A DNA stretch of 64,000 nt. It comes from Haematobia irritans. Taxonomy: Eukaryota; Arthropoda; Insecta; Diptera; Muscidae. The DNA lies in contig NC_134400.1 of the NCBI RefSeq assembly GCF_050003625.1, positions 48,845,096 through 48,909,095 of the forward strand. Reading direction: 5' to 3'. The translations under genes and the position numbers were made by a program. Below are positions 23,216-35,017 of the stretch, piece by piece. Every line of letters starts with the position of its first letter. Position 1 is the first letter of the stretch. Under the pieces are notes generated by a model. That model was not told the origin of the DNA. It made no database searches and was given only the letters and a program-made list of their open reading frames with translations.

Positions 23216-25200
23216 TTATTTAACAGATACTAACATTTAGACTTTACTTACTTGTTTTATAATACAATCAACAATGCATTAAATACTGTGTTGGAAATTT
23301 ATTTAAGTAAAAATCTTTCCCATTTCGTAAAACATTTACTGACATTTTATAAGTTTTCCTTTAGCCAAGTTAATTTTCGTTGTGGTTACAAAAAATGAAC
23401 TATATAACAGTAAATTTTTTGAACTATGTGGAAGTTAGAATGGTCCTTAAATTTACAAGACAATTATTTGTCTGTGTATATCAGAGTACTTTGATTACAT
23501 AAGACCAATGGAGAAAAATAGAAGATGGTTTTGTAGGAAAGTGAACATTTGATTAACTTTGTTGATGGTCTAAACTGAGATCAAAATAGTTTGATTCTGG
23601 TTGGGCCAATTCTTCACATACATACTTTCCTTAAAAAAGATAACAAATGACTCATTACATAGCGGGAGGGGTAAAACAAATAGCAAAATGTTCTTGAGTT
23701 GCGAATAGGGACAAATTTAGCACAACCAAATGTTGTGCTAAGTTTGAGGTCCAGAGGTCAACACAAAACCTATTGAGAGCACTCTGAAATGGATTTTAAT
23801 AAACAAAATTTTAATTTGTTAATATAAAAATAATTTAACTATTAACGTAACTAAACAACCCTCTTAACTCTAAGCAAATTCCACTCAGTTCATTATCTCA
23901 AAAATGTCCCATAAATGTCATTACCCATTTTGAATTTTTAATTGAACATCTTGTGAGTATGAGGCTTGAATCGGAAAAATAGTCAATGTGAATCAAAACT
24001 AAATTATCTGCAAATTCTTTATTCCATTTTATTCTTCGACATTATCGCCCATATTTTAATGTGACCCCCGAAATAAATGTCGCTAAAGCACATTTCATAT
24101 TTCACATTTTTATCTTGATGAGCTAATGGTTTTTGCCTGAATTCACACTAACGTCTGATAAAATTCCTGCCAATTCTCGAAACAATAAATAGTCGTCGTT
24201 TATATGCTATGAAGTAACACCCCATTTCATTTCACCAGTCACAATGATGATTGGCAAAGTTCATTTTAGCCCAAGTTATGCCCATGTGATGACATCTGCT
24301 CTTTTTGTTTTCGACTTTTTGTTTTGTTTTCTTTTTTTTTTGTTTGCTTGCTCGATTTGCATATCACAGCTCCTATCATCCGGAGGAAACACTCTCCGTA
24401 AGCGTAACAATGGCCTCCATCCCAGGGAAAATTCCATTGGAACTTTTAGTATATCTGTAGTTCAACAATATTGTATTTTCGTTTAGGCCAAAAAAAAAAG
24501 TTCGAGCCCTGCTTATGTCATCATTTTCATTTCGTTTTGCTTTTTTTCGCCTCGTGCTTCCTTTCTACAGAAAAACATTTTTTCTCTTATGTGCCCAGGC
24601 CTGACAAGCGTAATTCATTTGATAATAAATCATACACAAGAACTAAAATGCAATATATGCCATGATTTATGCTTTAACAACTTTGGTAAAACTACCCACC
24701 TCTCCTCTTATCTATGTACGATCAAAATGGGAGCAAAAACAAAAAAACTAGAATTCGCTGAAACTATAGACACAAAACCTCGCAAAAGTAGTACTGAAAT
24801 TCGAAAAATTTAACTTTGACATGGGATTCATGTCAGCGAAGGAAACAAAAACAAAATTTTGTGCAACATGCAACTGGAGACGGATGAACTAAAAGAATGG
24901 CTTGCCAAAAAATTATAATTTAAACATTTACTGAAAATTTTATGAATTCAAATGTGTAAGTCTGGTTGTATTGGATCTTGTATTCTAGTTACAATAACCC
25001 CCCGGAAATATGCGAAATATGTCATTGCGAAATTTATGAAAAAATATGCAATTTTTTTGTTATAATTATCATTCCAGCTTTTTTGGGCAAAGATGATTAA
25101 TTGACTCACTGAAAAAAGCCATATACAAATCTATTCTATTAGCCTTACTATAAAAGGTGAATGATATGTGTTGCAACCAACTTTAAGTTTCTATCACTTC
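23216..25200. other. Unique DNA, no gene recognised
   Basis: About 2 kb of AT-rich, low-repeat sequence, possibly intronic or intergenic. Small open frames (24244-24486, 24471-24665, 24589-24813) have low-complexity hydrophobic or lysine-rich composition and no domain I know. A short segment at 24915-24995 (TGAATTCAAATGTGTAAGTC) recurs at 38985-39020. Confidence 0.45.
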
Positions 25201-25202
25201 TA

Positions 25203-26178
25203 CACGGACGAAAAAGACTGTTTGTCATATGTTTGGCTATAAACATTATATGTTTGGAACACAAATTTTTAAACACAATATTTTTGAGTGCAAGCATATA
25301 ATGTTCATAAACTAGCATAACATGTTTGGGACATATATGTTAATATGTTAGAACATATTATGTTTGGGACATAAATTGTTTGTAAATATAATATGCTTGG
25401 ATGCAAACATATATTAATTTAGAAATAGCCTATAAACATATATGTGTTTAGTAGCTTGGAGCGCTATTTAACAGGGAGCGATATTGAATTAAGTTGGTGG
25501 TTGTTGCTTGTTATTACAAAATTAAAATTTTATTTTCCCTTGGGCAATTGATCAGCTACTTCTTTGATCCTTACAAACTGTGTGGTCCGCTGTTCGAATC
25601 CCCGTCCGGCAAAAGGTAAAATTAAAATAAAAAAAATCATAAAATTGAATAATTTCTTCTACAATGTTTGTATTACAGAAAAAGGTGCTAAGAACTAAAA
25701 AATTTCGTGGAAGTGAGAAAGATGTCGGGGAATATATAATTGGGCAGAAACAAAATTTTGAGCATTCAGGTCGAAAACCTATGTTGTTAGCACCTATATT
25801 ACCTGTTTATTTTCATAATTCATTATGATTGTAAATATATAAATAAATAAATAAAATTTTGAGTACAATATTGTTTGGGAGAATTTTTTTAAGCATATAA
25901 TATTTTTGGGTGGAAAATGTTCCCAAACATATTATATGGTCACATAATAACATATTGTTTTTTGGAAGACAACATTATTGAATTTGGATGCAAAAATACA
26001 AAATGTTTGGAACTTAGACTACCCAAACATATATTGTTTAGACCAATATGCTTTCAAACATATTATATATTGGAAGAGATCAAACATATAAATGTTTGGG
26101 CAATACCCAAAAATATATATGCTTGAAGCAAAATATGTTTGGGAGTATATGTTACAGAAGCGATTTTTTGTGAGCGTG
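25203..26178. mobile_element. MITE-J-like element (J2), CATATGTTTGG echo interior
   Basis: The 976-bp element is flanked by TA. Ends are CACGGACGAAAAAGAC and, on the other strand, CACGCTCACAAAAAATCG. The interior has many variants of AACATATTATGTTTGGGACA on both strands (25225-25440 and 25860-26150). They surround a MITE-J core (25560-25800) with TTTCTTCTACAATGTTTGTA and a degraded tRNA-like module. Confidence 0.7.
25568..25620 (+). other. Degraded tRNA-like module
   Basis: CTGTTCGAATCCCCGTCC (B-box side, 25592-25609) aligns with the MITE-J module GGTTCGATTCTCCGTCC. The A-box side (GATCAGCTACTTC) has lost its consensus. It is not a tRNA gene. Confidence 0.5.
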
Positions 26179-26202
26179 TAGTGTGAAAACTGATTGATTT
26201 AG

Positions 26203-26262
26203 GTTAAAGTGGCAGCCCGATTTAGTTTCTGGCTCACTTTGACTATTCAGTCCATTGTGATT
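26203..26262 (-). repeat. Solo LINE/SINE 3' tail
   Basis: The reverse complement reads GGACTGAATAGTCAAAGTGA...CCACTTTAACCTAAAT, matching the tail of the LINE at 5356-6063. It probably represents a very short insertion. Confidence 0.6.
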
Positions 26263-26273
26263 TATTTACTACA

Positions 26274-26322
26274 GTGACAGTTATTTTATTGTTTACAAGT
26301 GACAGTTATTTTATTGTTTACA
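26274..26322. repeat. Short tandem duplication (about 25 bp, two units)
   Basis: Two copies of GTGACAGTTATTTTATTGTT with ACAA between them. No function is suggested. Confidence 0.8.
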
Positions 26323-26454
26323 AGCCTACAAAAGCATTTTTATCTATTGCATTCGGAATTATTATCAAGCGTGACAGTGTGATTGCTTTACATTTTGACT
26401 GGAAAACCACACGAAGCTATCGTTAAATGTGAATACATTTTTCGTTTCTCCGTA
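26323..26454. other. Spacer
   Basis: Nothing recognised. Confidence 0.4.
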
Positions 26455-27240
26455 CCCTTTATATGGGGGCTATAGTCGTGCTATATGGTCCATTTGCAAT
26501 ACTTACATCAAAAAACTACTTGTGACAAATTACAAATCGATAGCTTCACTCACAAAAAGAGTTTACTTGGATCCAAAGATTTTGACCTTCCCTTAAGGAT
26601 TTTGATATTGATTCCGAGCAAAAGAGGCAACTTCTTTACAATACAGCCATTTTTAGCGAACTATCTCGTTTTAAATTAAATATCAATAAAATTAAAATGA
26701 GGATACAGATTTCTTTTATCGAATTTTCATTTTCTTCTCGAGGTGTAGTAATAAAGTCATTCTCATAAAAACAAATGCCAATTTAAAATCAAACAAACGA
26801 TATCAAAGTAAGCAAAATACTTACTTCCAAAAAACTTTAAACCAAAGATGCTAAATCTTCAAAATAAGTCTTAGCCTATATTTAAAGCGTTCTTATCTTA
26901 AAACTATAGAATCAATAGTTCAGTTAATTTAAGCGTGATTTCTTTAAATAAAAAATGTGTTTCTTTACTTTAAGGAAAATTGCCTTGGTTCAAAGACATG
27001 CAATATTAACGGAGTGACATAAATTTCCCAAATTTGTGTCCTAAATTTAAAGGAACAAAATTGAAGTAAAGATTATAAAATTTATATTAATTAAAATGTC
27101 TTTATTTAAAAAAATTGTCCGTAATATTTTTTACATTGCGTATGCGAAATTTTAGGTTGCGTAATATTTAATATTAGGTAAATATTTTTTTTGTGTTTTT
27201 TCGTTCGGAAGTTATCACCCTGAATTTTAACAGACGGACA
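26455..27240 (-). mobile_element. HINE-B head fragment split by MITE-D
   Basis: TTTATATGGGGGCTATAG and CCATTTGCAATAC...ACTTGTGACAAATT lead to ATCGATAGCTT at 26545. They resume after the MITE as TTTCGTTCGGAAGTTATC and AACAGACGGAC (27205-27240). This matches the HINE-B head order. The outer head hairpin is lost. Confidence 0.65.
26546..27195 (+). mobile_element. MITE-D copy (D4)
   Basis: The left end CACTCACAAAAAGAGTTTAC and right end TAGGTAAATATTTTTTTTGTG match the MITE-D termini. The interior contains GATCCAAAGATTTTGACCTT and CTTTAAATAAAAAATGTGTT. It sits inside a HINE-B head. The TA target duplication is not clear in this copy. Confidence 0.65.
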
Positions 27241-27322
27241 CTAATTGTTTGCCTCCGGCGGCGTCAGCTTTACGACTGAGCCGATATAAACTATTCGTCG
27301 GCGGACAATTATCCATTACACC
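27240..27322. repeat. Repeat E2 fragment
   Basis: TTTGCCTCCGGCGGCGTC, GACTGAGCCGATATAAA and GTCGGCGGACAATTATCCA match Repeat E1 (12795-12870). Confidence 0.55.
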
Positions 27323-27324
27323 AA

Positions 27325-27720
27325 AAAAAAAAAAAAAAATTGCTTATCTAACATATGTTCCAAACATATGTGCAGGAAGCACATATATTATTGGATATTT
27401 CTAAAACATTATTATGTTTGGAAGCATTTTGAGCCCAAAGATATTATATGCTTTGAATGATTTTCTCCCAAAGAAGATTTTACTCAAAAAAATTATTTCT
27501 GTCTAATTGCATATTCCCCCACATCTTTCTCACTTCCACTATATTTTTTAGTTATTAGGACCTTTTGCTGTAATACAAAGAAATTATTCAATTCTATAAA
27601 TTGGTTAAATTTTACCTTTCGCCGGGAAGGAGAATTGAATCGAGGACCACACAGTTTGTAAGCCAACACACAAATAGACAATTATCGTTATAAGTTGCGT
27701 TTATATAGCATATATTTGTT
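27325..27720 (-). mobile_element. MITE-J-like fragment with tRNA-like module
   Basis: A poly-A run is followed by AACATATGTTCCAAACATAT echoes. Then come the MITE-J core (CCCCACATCTTTCTCACTTC, CTGTAATACAAAGAAATTAT) and a tRNA-like module at 27612-27672. It ends near GCATATATTTGTTGG. Terminal repeats are not clear. Confidence 0.55.
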
Positions 27721-27734
27721 GGTAACGTGCACTG

Positions 27735-28085
27735 GTAGAAAAAGTTTCGTTAATACGATGAATTCCTACGTTGTATTAATGAAATTCTTCATTAAAAGTC
27801 AGCCAACGTAGTATTTCATTATAACAACGTAATTTTACGTTATGTTTACGAAACCCTTTATGGAATATATTTCTTAGTATTAACGAATAATTACATTGCT
27901 GTAACGTAGCCTTTGCGTTGTGTTAACGAAAACTATTCGTTATATGAATGAAACTTATTCATTGAATGGATGCAGCTTATACGTTGTATGAATGAAAATC
28001 ATTCATTGTCTGAATGAAAGACGAACATTGTATCAATGAACACAAACGTTATATTAATGAAACCTAACCCATTAATGTATTTGAG
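27735..28085. repeat. MITE-L, CGTTGTATTAATGAA echo element
   Basis: About 350 bp of degenerate repeats of CGTTGTATTAATGAAA and complementary TTCGTTAATACGATGAA. The left edge is CACTGGTAGAAAAAGTTTCG. The right edge has CATTGGTAGTGT, a weak inverted match. HINE-B copy B6 follows directly. Confidence 0.5.
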
Positions 28086-28108
28086 TGAAGTCATTGGTAG
28101 TGTATTAT

Positions 28109-29576
28109 TATACCCTCCACCATAGGATGGGGGTATATTAACTTTGTCATTCCGTTTGTAACACATCGAAATATTGCTCTAAGACCCCATAAAGTATATA
28201 TATTCTGGGTCGTGGTGAAATTCTGAGTCGATCTGATCATATCCGTCCGTCCGTCTGTTGAAATCACGCTAACTTCCGAACGAAACAAGCTATCGACTTG
28301 AAACTTGGCACAAGTAGTTGTTATTGATGCAGGTCGGATGGTATTGCAAATGGGCTATATCGGTAAAATTTTACGTATAGACCCCATATAAACGGACCCC
28401 CAAATTTGGCTTGCGATTGCTCTAAGAGAAGCAAATTTCATCCGATCCGACTGAAATTTGGTACATGGTGTTAGTATATGGTCTCTAACAACCATGCAAA
28501 AATTGGTCCATATCGGTCCCCATATAAACCGATCCCCTGATTTGGCTTGCGGAGCCTCTAAGAGAACCAAATTTCATCCGATCCGGCTGAAATTTGGTAC
28601 ATGTTGTTGGTATATGTTCTCTAATGACCATGCAAAAATTGGTCCACATCGGCCTATAATTATATATAGCCCCCATATAAGCCGATCCCCAGATTTGACC
28701 TCCGGAGCCTTTTAGAGGAGCAAAATTCATCCGAACCGGTTGAAATGTGGTACGTGGTGTTAGCATATGGTCTCTAACAACCATGCAAGAATTGGTCCAG
28801 ATCGGTCCATAATTATATAGCCCCCATATAAATCGATCCCCAGATTTGTCCTCCGGAGCCTCTTGGAGGAGCAAAATTCATCCGATCCGGTTGAAAGTTG
28901 GAACATGGTGTTAGAATGTGGTCTCTAACAAGCACGCAAGAATTGCTACATATCGGTCCATAATTATATATATCCCCCATATAAACCGTTCCCCAGATTT
29001 GATCTCCGGAGCCTCTTGGAGGAGCAAAATTCATCCAATGCCAAAATTGGTCCATATCGGTCTATAGTTATATATAGCCGATCTCCAATCACACAAAAAT
29101 TAGTCCATATCGGTTCATAATCATGGTTGCCACTCGAGCCCAAAATAATCTACCAAAATTTTAGTTCTATAGAAAATTTTTTCCAAATTTTATTTCTATA
29201 GAATTTTTTTCCAAATTTTATTTCTATAGAAAATTTTTTCCAAATTTTATTTCTATAGAAAATGTAGTCAAAATTGTATTTCTATAGAAAATGTTGTCAA
29301 AATTTTATTTTGCCAAAATTTTATTTCTATAGAAACTTTAAACTTAATTATATACGTATTTAATCGGCCTTTTTTAGTTTAATATATACCACGTATGGAC
29401 TATGTGGTATATATTACGGTGTTAGGAAGTTTTAAGATACCTTGCCATCGGCAAGTGTTACCGCAAACCAAGTAATTCGATTGTGGATGACAGTCTTCAG
29501 TAGAAGTTTCTACGCAATCCATGGTGGTGGGTGCATAAGCTTCGGCCTGGCCGAACTTACGGCCGTATATACTTGT
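28109..29576 (+). mobile_element. HINE-B copy (B6)
   Basis: Head TATACCCTCCACCATAGG, GTCCGTCCGTCTG at 28242-28256, and about four and a half monomers (one shortened, 28505-28540) follow in order. Then come a 29-bp array (29150-29335) and the tail with CCATGGTGGTGGGTGCATAA, TTCGGCCTGGCCGAA and TATACTTGT. Confidence 0.87.
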
Positions 29577-29604
29577 TTTTTCCTAAGATCTTAGAAAAAC
29601 AATT

Positions 29605-30020
29605 TATATACACACTGTTAGAAAAATATGTTTTTCATATGTTCCGATATAAACAAAATGTGTTTCGGGCACAATTTTTAAACACAATATATTTAAGAGC
29701 ACACATGTAATGTTCCTAAACTAACACTAAATGTTTGGGACACATATGTTAATATGTTATAATATATTATGTTTGGGGCATGAATGTTTCACAAAAATAA
29801 TATGTGTGAATGTAAACATATATAAATTTACAAATTTCGAGTAAACATATATGTTGTGATATTTCATTGAGAGAGCGACAGAGAGAGAGAGAGAGAGTAT
29901 AGAGAAACAAAGTGATGGAAACCGGGAGGGTTCACAAAAGATATCTACATAACACAGCGAGATAATCAAAAGAGAGCAATTTCTGTGAAACCGCTTGTAA
30001 CATATGTTGTTTCGGAAAAC
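29605..30020. repeat. MITE-J2-like echo element fragment with GA repeat
   Basis: Variants of ACATATGTTAATATGTTATA and CATATGTTCCGATATAAAC resemble the J2 interior. A (GA)n run at 29874-29898 breaks it. No tRNA-like module is present here. Confidence 0.5.
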
Positions 30021-30290
30021 TGTTTTATGATAAGGTCAAACATTGGATATGCTTAAGTCTAAATATTTAATTTGAATATTAGAATGAGTATTCGGAGTAA
30101 AGAGAACAGACATTCGGGACCAAGCATGTGTTTTTGCCTTGAGAGCAGCATTTTATGTATATGTGGACATGTGTTTTGTTTATCATTTTGGCATTATGGG
30201 CATAATTTTTTTTTTTTTTTTGTTAGTTAAAAGAAATCGGAACATACGAGGAGTAAGTCAAAATATTCAGGCAAAGGAAATTAAAACAAA

Positions 30291-32804
30291 ACAAGTATGT
30301 ACGGCCGTAAGTTCGGCCAGGCCGAAGCTTATGTACCCTCCATCATGGATTGCGTAGAGACTTCTTCTAAACACTGCCATCCACAATCGAATTACTTGAG
30401 TTGCGGTAACGCTTGCCGATGGCAAGGTATCTTAAAACCTCCTAACACCGTCTTCTAAATTGTATGTAAGTCCATACGTGGTATATATTAAATCAAAAAA
30501 AAAGATCGATCCAATACGTATATAATTCAGTTTGACAAAGTAGACATAAAATTTTGACAAAATTTTCTACAGAAATAAAATTTTAACAAAATTTTCTATA
30601 GAAATAAAATTTTCACAAAATTTTCTATAGAAATAAAAATTTTCACAAAATTTTCTATAGAAAGAAAATTTTGACAAAAATGTCTACAGAAATAAAATTT
30701 TAACAAAATTTTCTATAGAAATAAACTTTTGACAAATTTTTCTATAAAAATAAAATCTTGGTAGATTATTTTTGGCTCGAGTGGCAACCATAATTATGAA
30801 CCGAATAAAATTTGAACAAAATTTTCTATAGAAATAAAATTTTGACAATGATGAAAATTTTATTATGAACCGAATAAAATTTTAACAAAATTTTCGCTAG
30901 AAATAAAATTTTGGCAAAATTTTCTATAGAAATAAAATTTTGGTAGATTATTTTTGGCTCAGTGGCAAACATGATTATGAACCGATATGGACCAATTTTT
31001 GTGTGATTGGACCAATTTTGGTATGTTTGTTAGCGACCATATACTAACACCACGTTCCTAATTTGAACCGGATCGGATGAATTGTGCTCCTCCAAGAGGC
31101 TCCGGAGGTCAAATCTGGAGAACGTTTTATATGGGGGCTATATATAATTATGGACCGATATGGACCAATTTTTGCACGGTTTCTAGAGACCATATACCAA
31201 TACCATGTACCAAATTTCAGCCGGATCGGATGAAATTTGCTTCTCTTAGAGGCTCCGCAACCCAAATCTGGGGATCGGTTTATATGTGCGCTATATATAA
31301 TTATGGACCGATGTGGACCAATTTTTGCACGGTTGCTAGGGACCATATACCAATACCATGTACCAAATTTCAGCCGGATCGGATGCAATTTGCTTCTCTT
31401 TGAGGCTTCGCAAGCCAAATGTGGAGATCGGTTTATATAGGGGCTATATATGGACCGATGTGGACCACTTTTTGCATGATCGTTAGAGACCATATACCAA
31501 CACCATGTACCAAATTTCAGCCGGATCGGATGACATATGGTTCTCTTAGAGGCTCCACAAGCCAAATCTGGGGATCGGTTTATATGGGGGCTATATATAA
31601 TTATGGACCGATGTGGACCAATTTTTGCATGGTTGTTAGAGACCATATACCAACATCATGTACCAAATTTCAGACGGATCGGATGAAATTTGCTTCTCTT
31701 TGGGGCTCCGCAAGCCAAATATGGGGATCGGTTTATATGGGGGCTATATATAATTATGGACCGATGTGGACCAATTTTTGCATGATTGTTAGAGACCATA
31801 TACCAACACCACGTACCAAATTTCAGCCGGATCGGATGAAATATGCTTCTCTTAGAGGCTCCACAAGCCAAATCTGGGGATCGGTTTATATGGGGGCTAT
31901 ATATAATTATGGACCGATGTGGACCAATTTTTGCATGATTGTTAGAGACCATATACCAACACCATGTAGCAAATATCAGCCGGATCGGATGAAATATGCT
32001 TCTCTTAGAGGCTCCACAAGCCAAATCTGGGGATCGGTTTATATGGGGGCTATATATAATTATGGACCGATGTGGACCAATTTTTGCATGGTTGTTAGAG
32101 ACCATATACCAACATCATGTACCAAATTTCAGCCGGATCGGATGAAATTTGCTTCTCTTTGAGGCTCCGCAAGCCAAATCTGGGGATCGGTTTATATGGG
32201 GGCTATATATAATTATGGACCGATGTGGACCAATTTTTGCATGATTGTTAGAGACCATATACCAACACCACGTACCAAATTTCAGCCGGATCGGATGAAA
32301 TATGCTTCTCTTAGAGGCTCCACAAGCCAAATCTGGGGATCGGTTTATATGGGGGCTATATATAATTATGGACCGATGTGGACTAATTTTTGCATGATTG
32401 TTAGAGACCATATGCCAACACCACGTACCAAATTTCAGCCGGATCTGATGAAATATGCGTCTGTTAGAGGCTCCACAAGCCAAATCTGAGGGTCCCTTTA
32501 TATGGGGGCTATACGTAAAAGTGGACCGATATGCCCCATTTTCAATACCATCCGACCTACATCGATAACAACTACTTGTGCCAAGTTTCAAGTCGATAGC
32601 TTGTTTCGTTCGGAAGTTAGCGTGATTTCAACAGACGGACGGACGGACGGACGGACGGACGGACGGACGGACATGCTTAGATCGACTCAGAATTTCACCA
32701 CGACCCAGAATATATATACTTTATGGGGTCTTAGAGCAATATTTCGATGTGTTACAAACGGAATGACAAAGTTAATATACCCCCATCCTATGATGGAGGG
32801 TATA
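30291..32804 (-). mobile_element. HINE-B copy (B7), longest monomer array
   Basis: The tail (ACAAGTATGTACGGCCGTAA) comes first, then the 29-bp array (30540-30960), then nine to ten 153-bp monomers (31010-32500). Monomer positions were checked at exact 153-bp steps (31561, 31714, 31867). A (GGAC)9 run lies at about 32635-32672. The head ends CTATGATGGAGGGTATA. Both strands are open across the array, giving 247-codon plus-strand and 200-codon minus-strand frames that are repeat artefacts. Confidence 0.92.
32635..32672. repeat. (GGAC)n microsatellite in a HINE-B head
   Basis: About nine GGAC units, the longest of the HINE-B heads here. Other heads have two to six units. Confidence 0.9.
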
Positions 32805-33133
32805 AAAACGGTGGAAAATATACAAAAATTACAAAGGGATCTACATAAAAAGAACGAAAGGGCACTATACTCTTTTTAGAGTTGGGACAGTAAAATGAAA
32901 AAAAAAGGAAATAGTGAAAATTAAACAGTACAAGTATGTACGGCCGTAAGTTCGGCCAGGCCGAAGCTTATGTACCCTCCACCATGGATTGCGTAGAAAA
33001 TTCTTCTAAACACTGCCATCCACAATCGAATTACTTAAGTTGTGGTAGCGCTTGCCGATGGCAAGGTATCTTAAAACCTCCTAACACCGTCTACTAAATT
33101 GTATGTAAGTCCTACCTGGCTATATTAAATCAA

Positions 33134-35017
33134 ACAAGTATATACAGCAGTAAGTTCGGCCGGGCCGAATCTTAAATACCCACCACCATGAACCAAATAT
33201 TAGGGTTTCCTTTGAAATTTCAGGAGGGCTTGAGGACATTTCCGGAAGATAAATTTAAAGATTTCACATACGAGGACTATATCAGATTCTGGATTTATAA
33301 GAACCATTTTTGTTTGAGTTTTAGAGGAATTATTAACATCTCTTGTAAGTGTGCAAGAAAATTATAAAATAACGTCTTGATTTGAAATCTTAAATGTGTA
33401 GATTTTCACCCGAGAAGTAAAATTTGGAAATTTTACATTGAGTTTCAAGCAATTTTCATGATCAGTTGGCCTTCTACACCCTCAAGAAGTGAAGTCGGTC
33501 TATATGGAGGCATTACCAAATGGACCGATAAAAACTTAATCCAATACACGTTTTTGTGAGCCTAAAATACTAGAATATTTACAATTTCAGGCAAATCAGA
33601 TAAAAACTAAGGTTTCTTTTAACTTCCCAAGGAGTTAAATCGGGAAATCGTTCTTATGGGGGCTATACTAAAATATGGACCGATACTCACCGTTTTCGGC
33701 ACACCTCTTTATGGCCCGAAAATACCTCTAGATTTCCAATTTCAGGCAAATAGGATAAAAACTTCGGATTCTAGAAGCCCAAGAAGAAAAATCGGGAAAT
33801 CGGTCTATTGGGGGCTATACCAAAATATGGACCGATGGTTAGGTTAGGTTAGGTTATGTGGGAGCCCGATGTATCAGGCTCAGTTAGACTATTCAGTCCT
33901 GCCGTGCTGCCCGATTCCATGTTAAGCTCAATGACAAGGGACCTCCTTTTTATAGCCGAGTCCGAACGTCGTTCCACATTCCCTCAAACCCTCAGAAATG
34001 TCACCAGCATTACTGAGGTGGGATAATCCACCGCTGAAAAACTTTTTGGTGTTCGCTCGTAGCAGGAATCGAACCCACGACCTTGTGTATGCAAGGCGGG
34101 CATGCTAACCATTGCACCACGGTGGCTCCAAAAATATGGATACTCACCATTTTCGGCACACTTATTTATGGTCCTAAAATACATCTAGATTTCCAATTTC
34201 AGGCAAATTGGATAAAAACTACGGTTTTTATAAGCCCAAGACCCCAAATCGGGAGGTCGGTTTATATAGGCACCATACCAAAACATGGACCGATGCTCAC
34301 CATTTTTGGCACACCTCTATACGGTTCTAAAGTACCTCTCGATTTCCAAATTCAGATAAATTGGATAAAAACTGCGATTTCTATAAGCCCAAGAAGTAAA
34401 ATCGGGAGATCGGTCTATATGGGGGCTATACCAAAACATGGACCGATACTCACCATTTTTGGCACACCTCTTTATGGTCATAAAATACCTCTAGATTTCC
34501 AATCTCAAGCAAATTGGATAAAAACTACGGTTTCTATAAGCCCAAGAAGTAAAATCGGGAGATCGGTCTATATGGGGGCTATACCAAAATATGGACCGAT
34601 ACTCACAATTTTTGGCACACGTATTTGTGGTCCTACAATACCTCTAGATTTCCACTTTCAGGTAAATTGAGTAAAAACTGCGGTTTCTATAAGCCCAAGA
34701 AGTAAAATCGGGAGATCGGTCTATATGGGGGCTATATCAAAACATAGACCGATATAGCCCATCTTCGAACTTGACCTGCCTGCAGACAAGAGACGAGTTT
34801 GTGCAAAATTTCAGCACGATTGCTTCATTATTGAAGACTGTAGCGTGATTGCAACAAACAGACAGACAGACAGACGGACATCATTATATCGTCTTAGAAT
34901 TTCTCCCTGATCAAGAATATATATACTTTATATAGTCGGAAATCGATATTTCGATGTGTTACAAACGGAATGACAAACTTATTATACCCCCGTCACCATT
35001 CTATGGTGGTGGGTATA
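33134..35017 (-). mobile_element. HINE-A copy (A2), nested in HINE-B
   Basis: It begins ACAAGTATATACAGCAG with TTCGGCCGGGCCGAA and AAATACCCACCACCATGAA (subterminal repeat). An AT-rich part and about seven 153-bp monomers follow, in which GATCGGTCTATAT recurs at 34408 and 34561. The head has (CAGA)n, TCCCTGATCAAGAATATATA and CTATGGTGGTGGGTATA at 35017. A SINE interrupts one monomer at 33838-34129. Confidence 0.88.
33838..34129 (-). mobile_element. tRNA-derived SINE (N1), full length
   Basis: On the minus strand the SINE starts GGAGCCACCGTGGTGCAATG (A box region), with GGGTTCGATTCCTGC as B box. A unique body follows, including GTTCGGACTCGGCTATAAAA. The tail GGACTGAATAGTCTAACTGA...TAACCTAACCTAACC ends it. 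A duplication AAAATATGGA flanks it (33822-33831 and 34131-34140), extended if a 4-bp deletion in the right copy is allowed. It is transcribed by RNA polymerase III in intact families and depends on a LINE for reverse transcription. Confidence 0.88.

Noticed and set aside
24244..24813. Cluster of small open frames in unique DNA
   Set aside because: Overlapping short frames of phenylalanine- or lysine-rich composition in AT-rich DNA, with no recognisable motif.
33838..33858. TTAGG repeats resembling insect telomeric DNA
   Set aside because: Only about four units, and they form the (TAACC)n tail of a SINE on the other strand. Flies lack TTAGG telomeres.
34045..34129. Functional tRNA gene on the minus strand
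   Set aside because: It is the tRNA-derived head of a SINE with body, LINE-like tail and target duplication.
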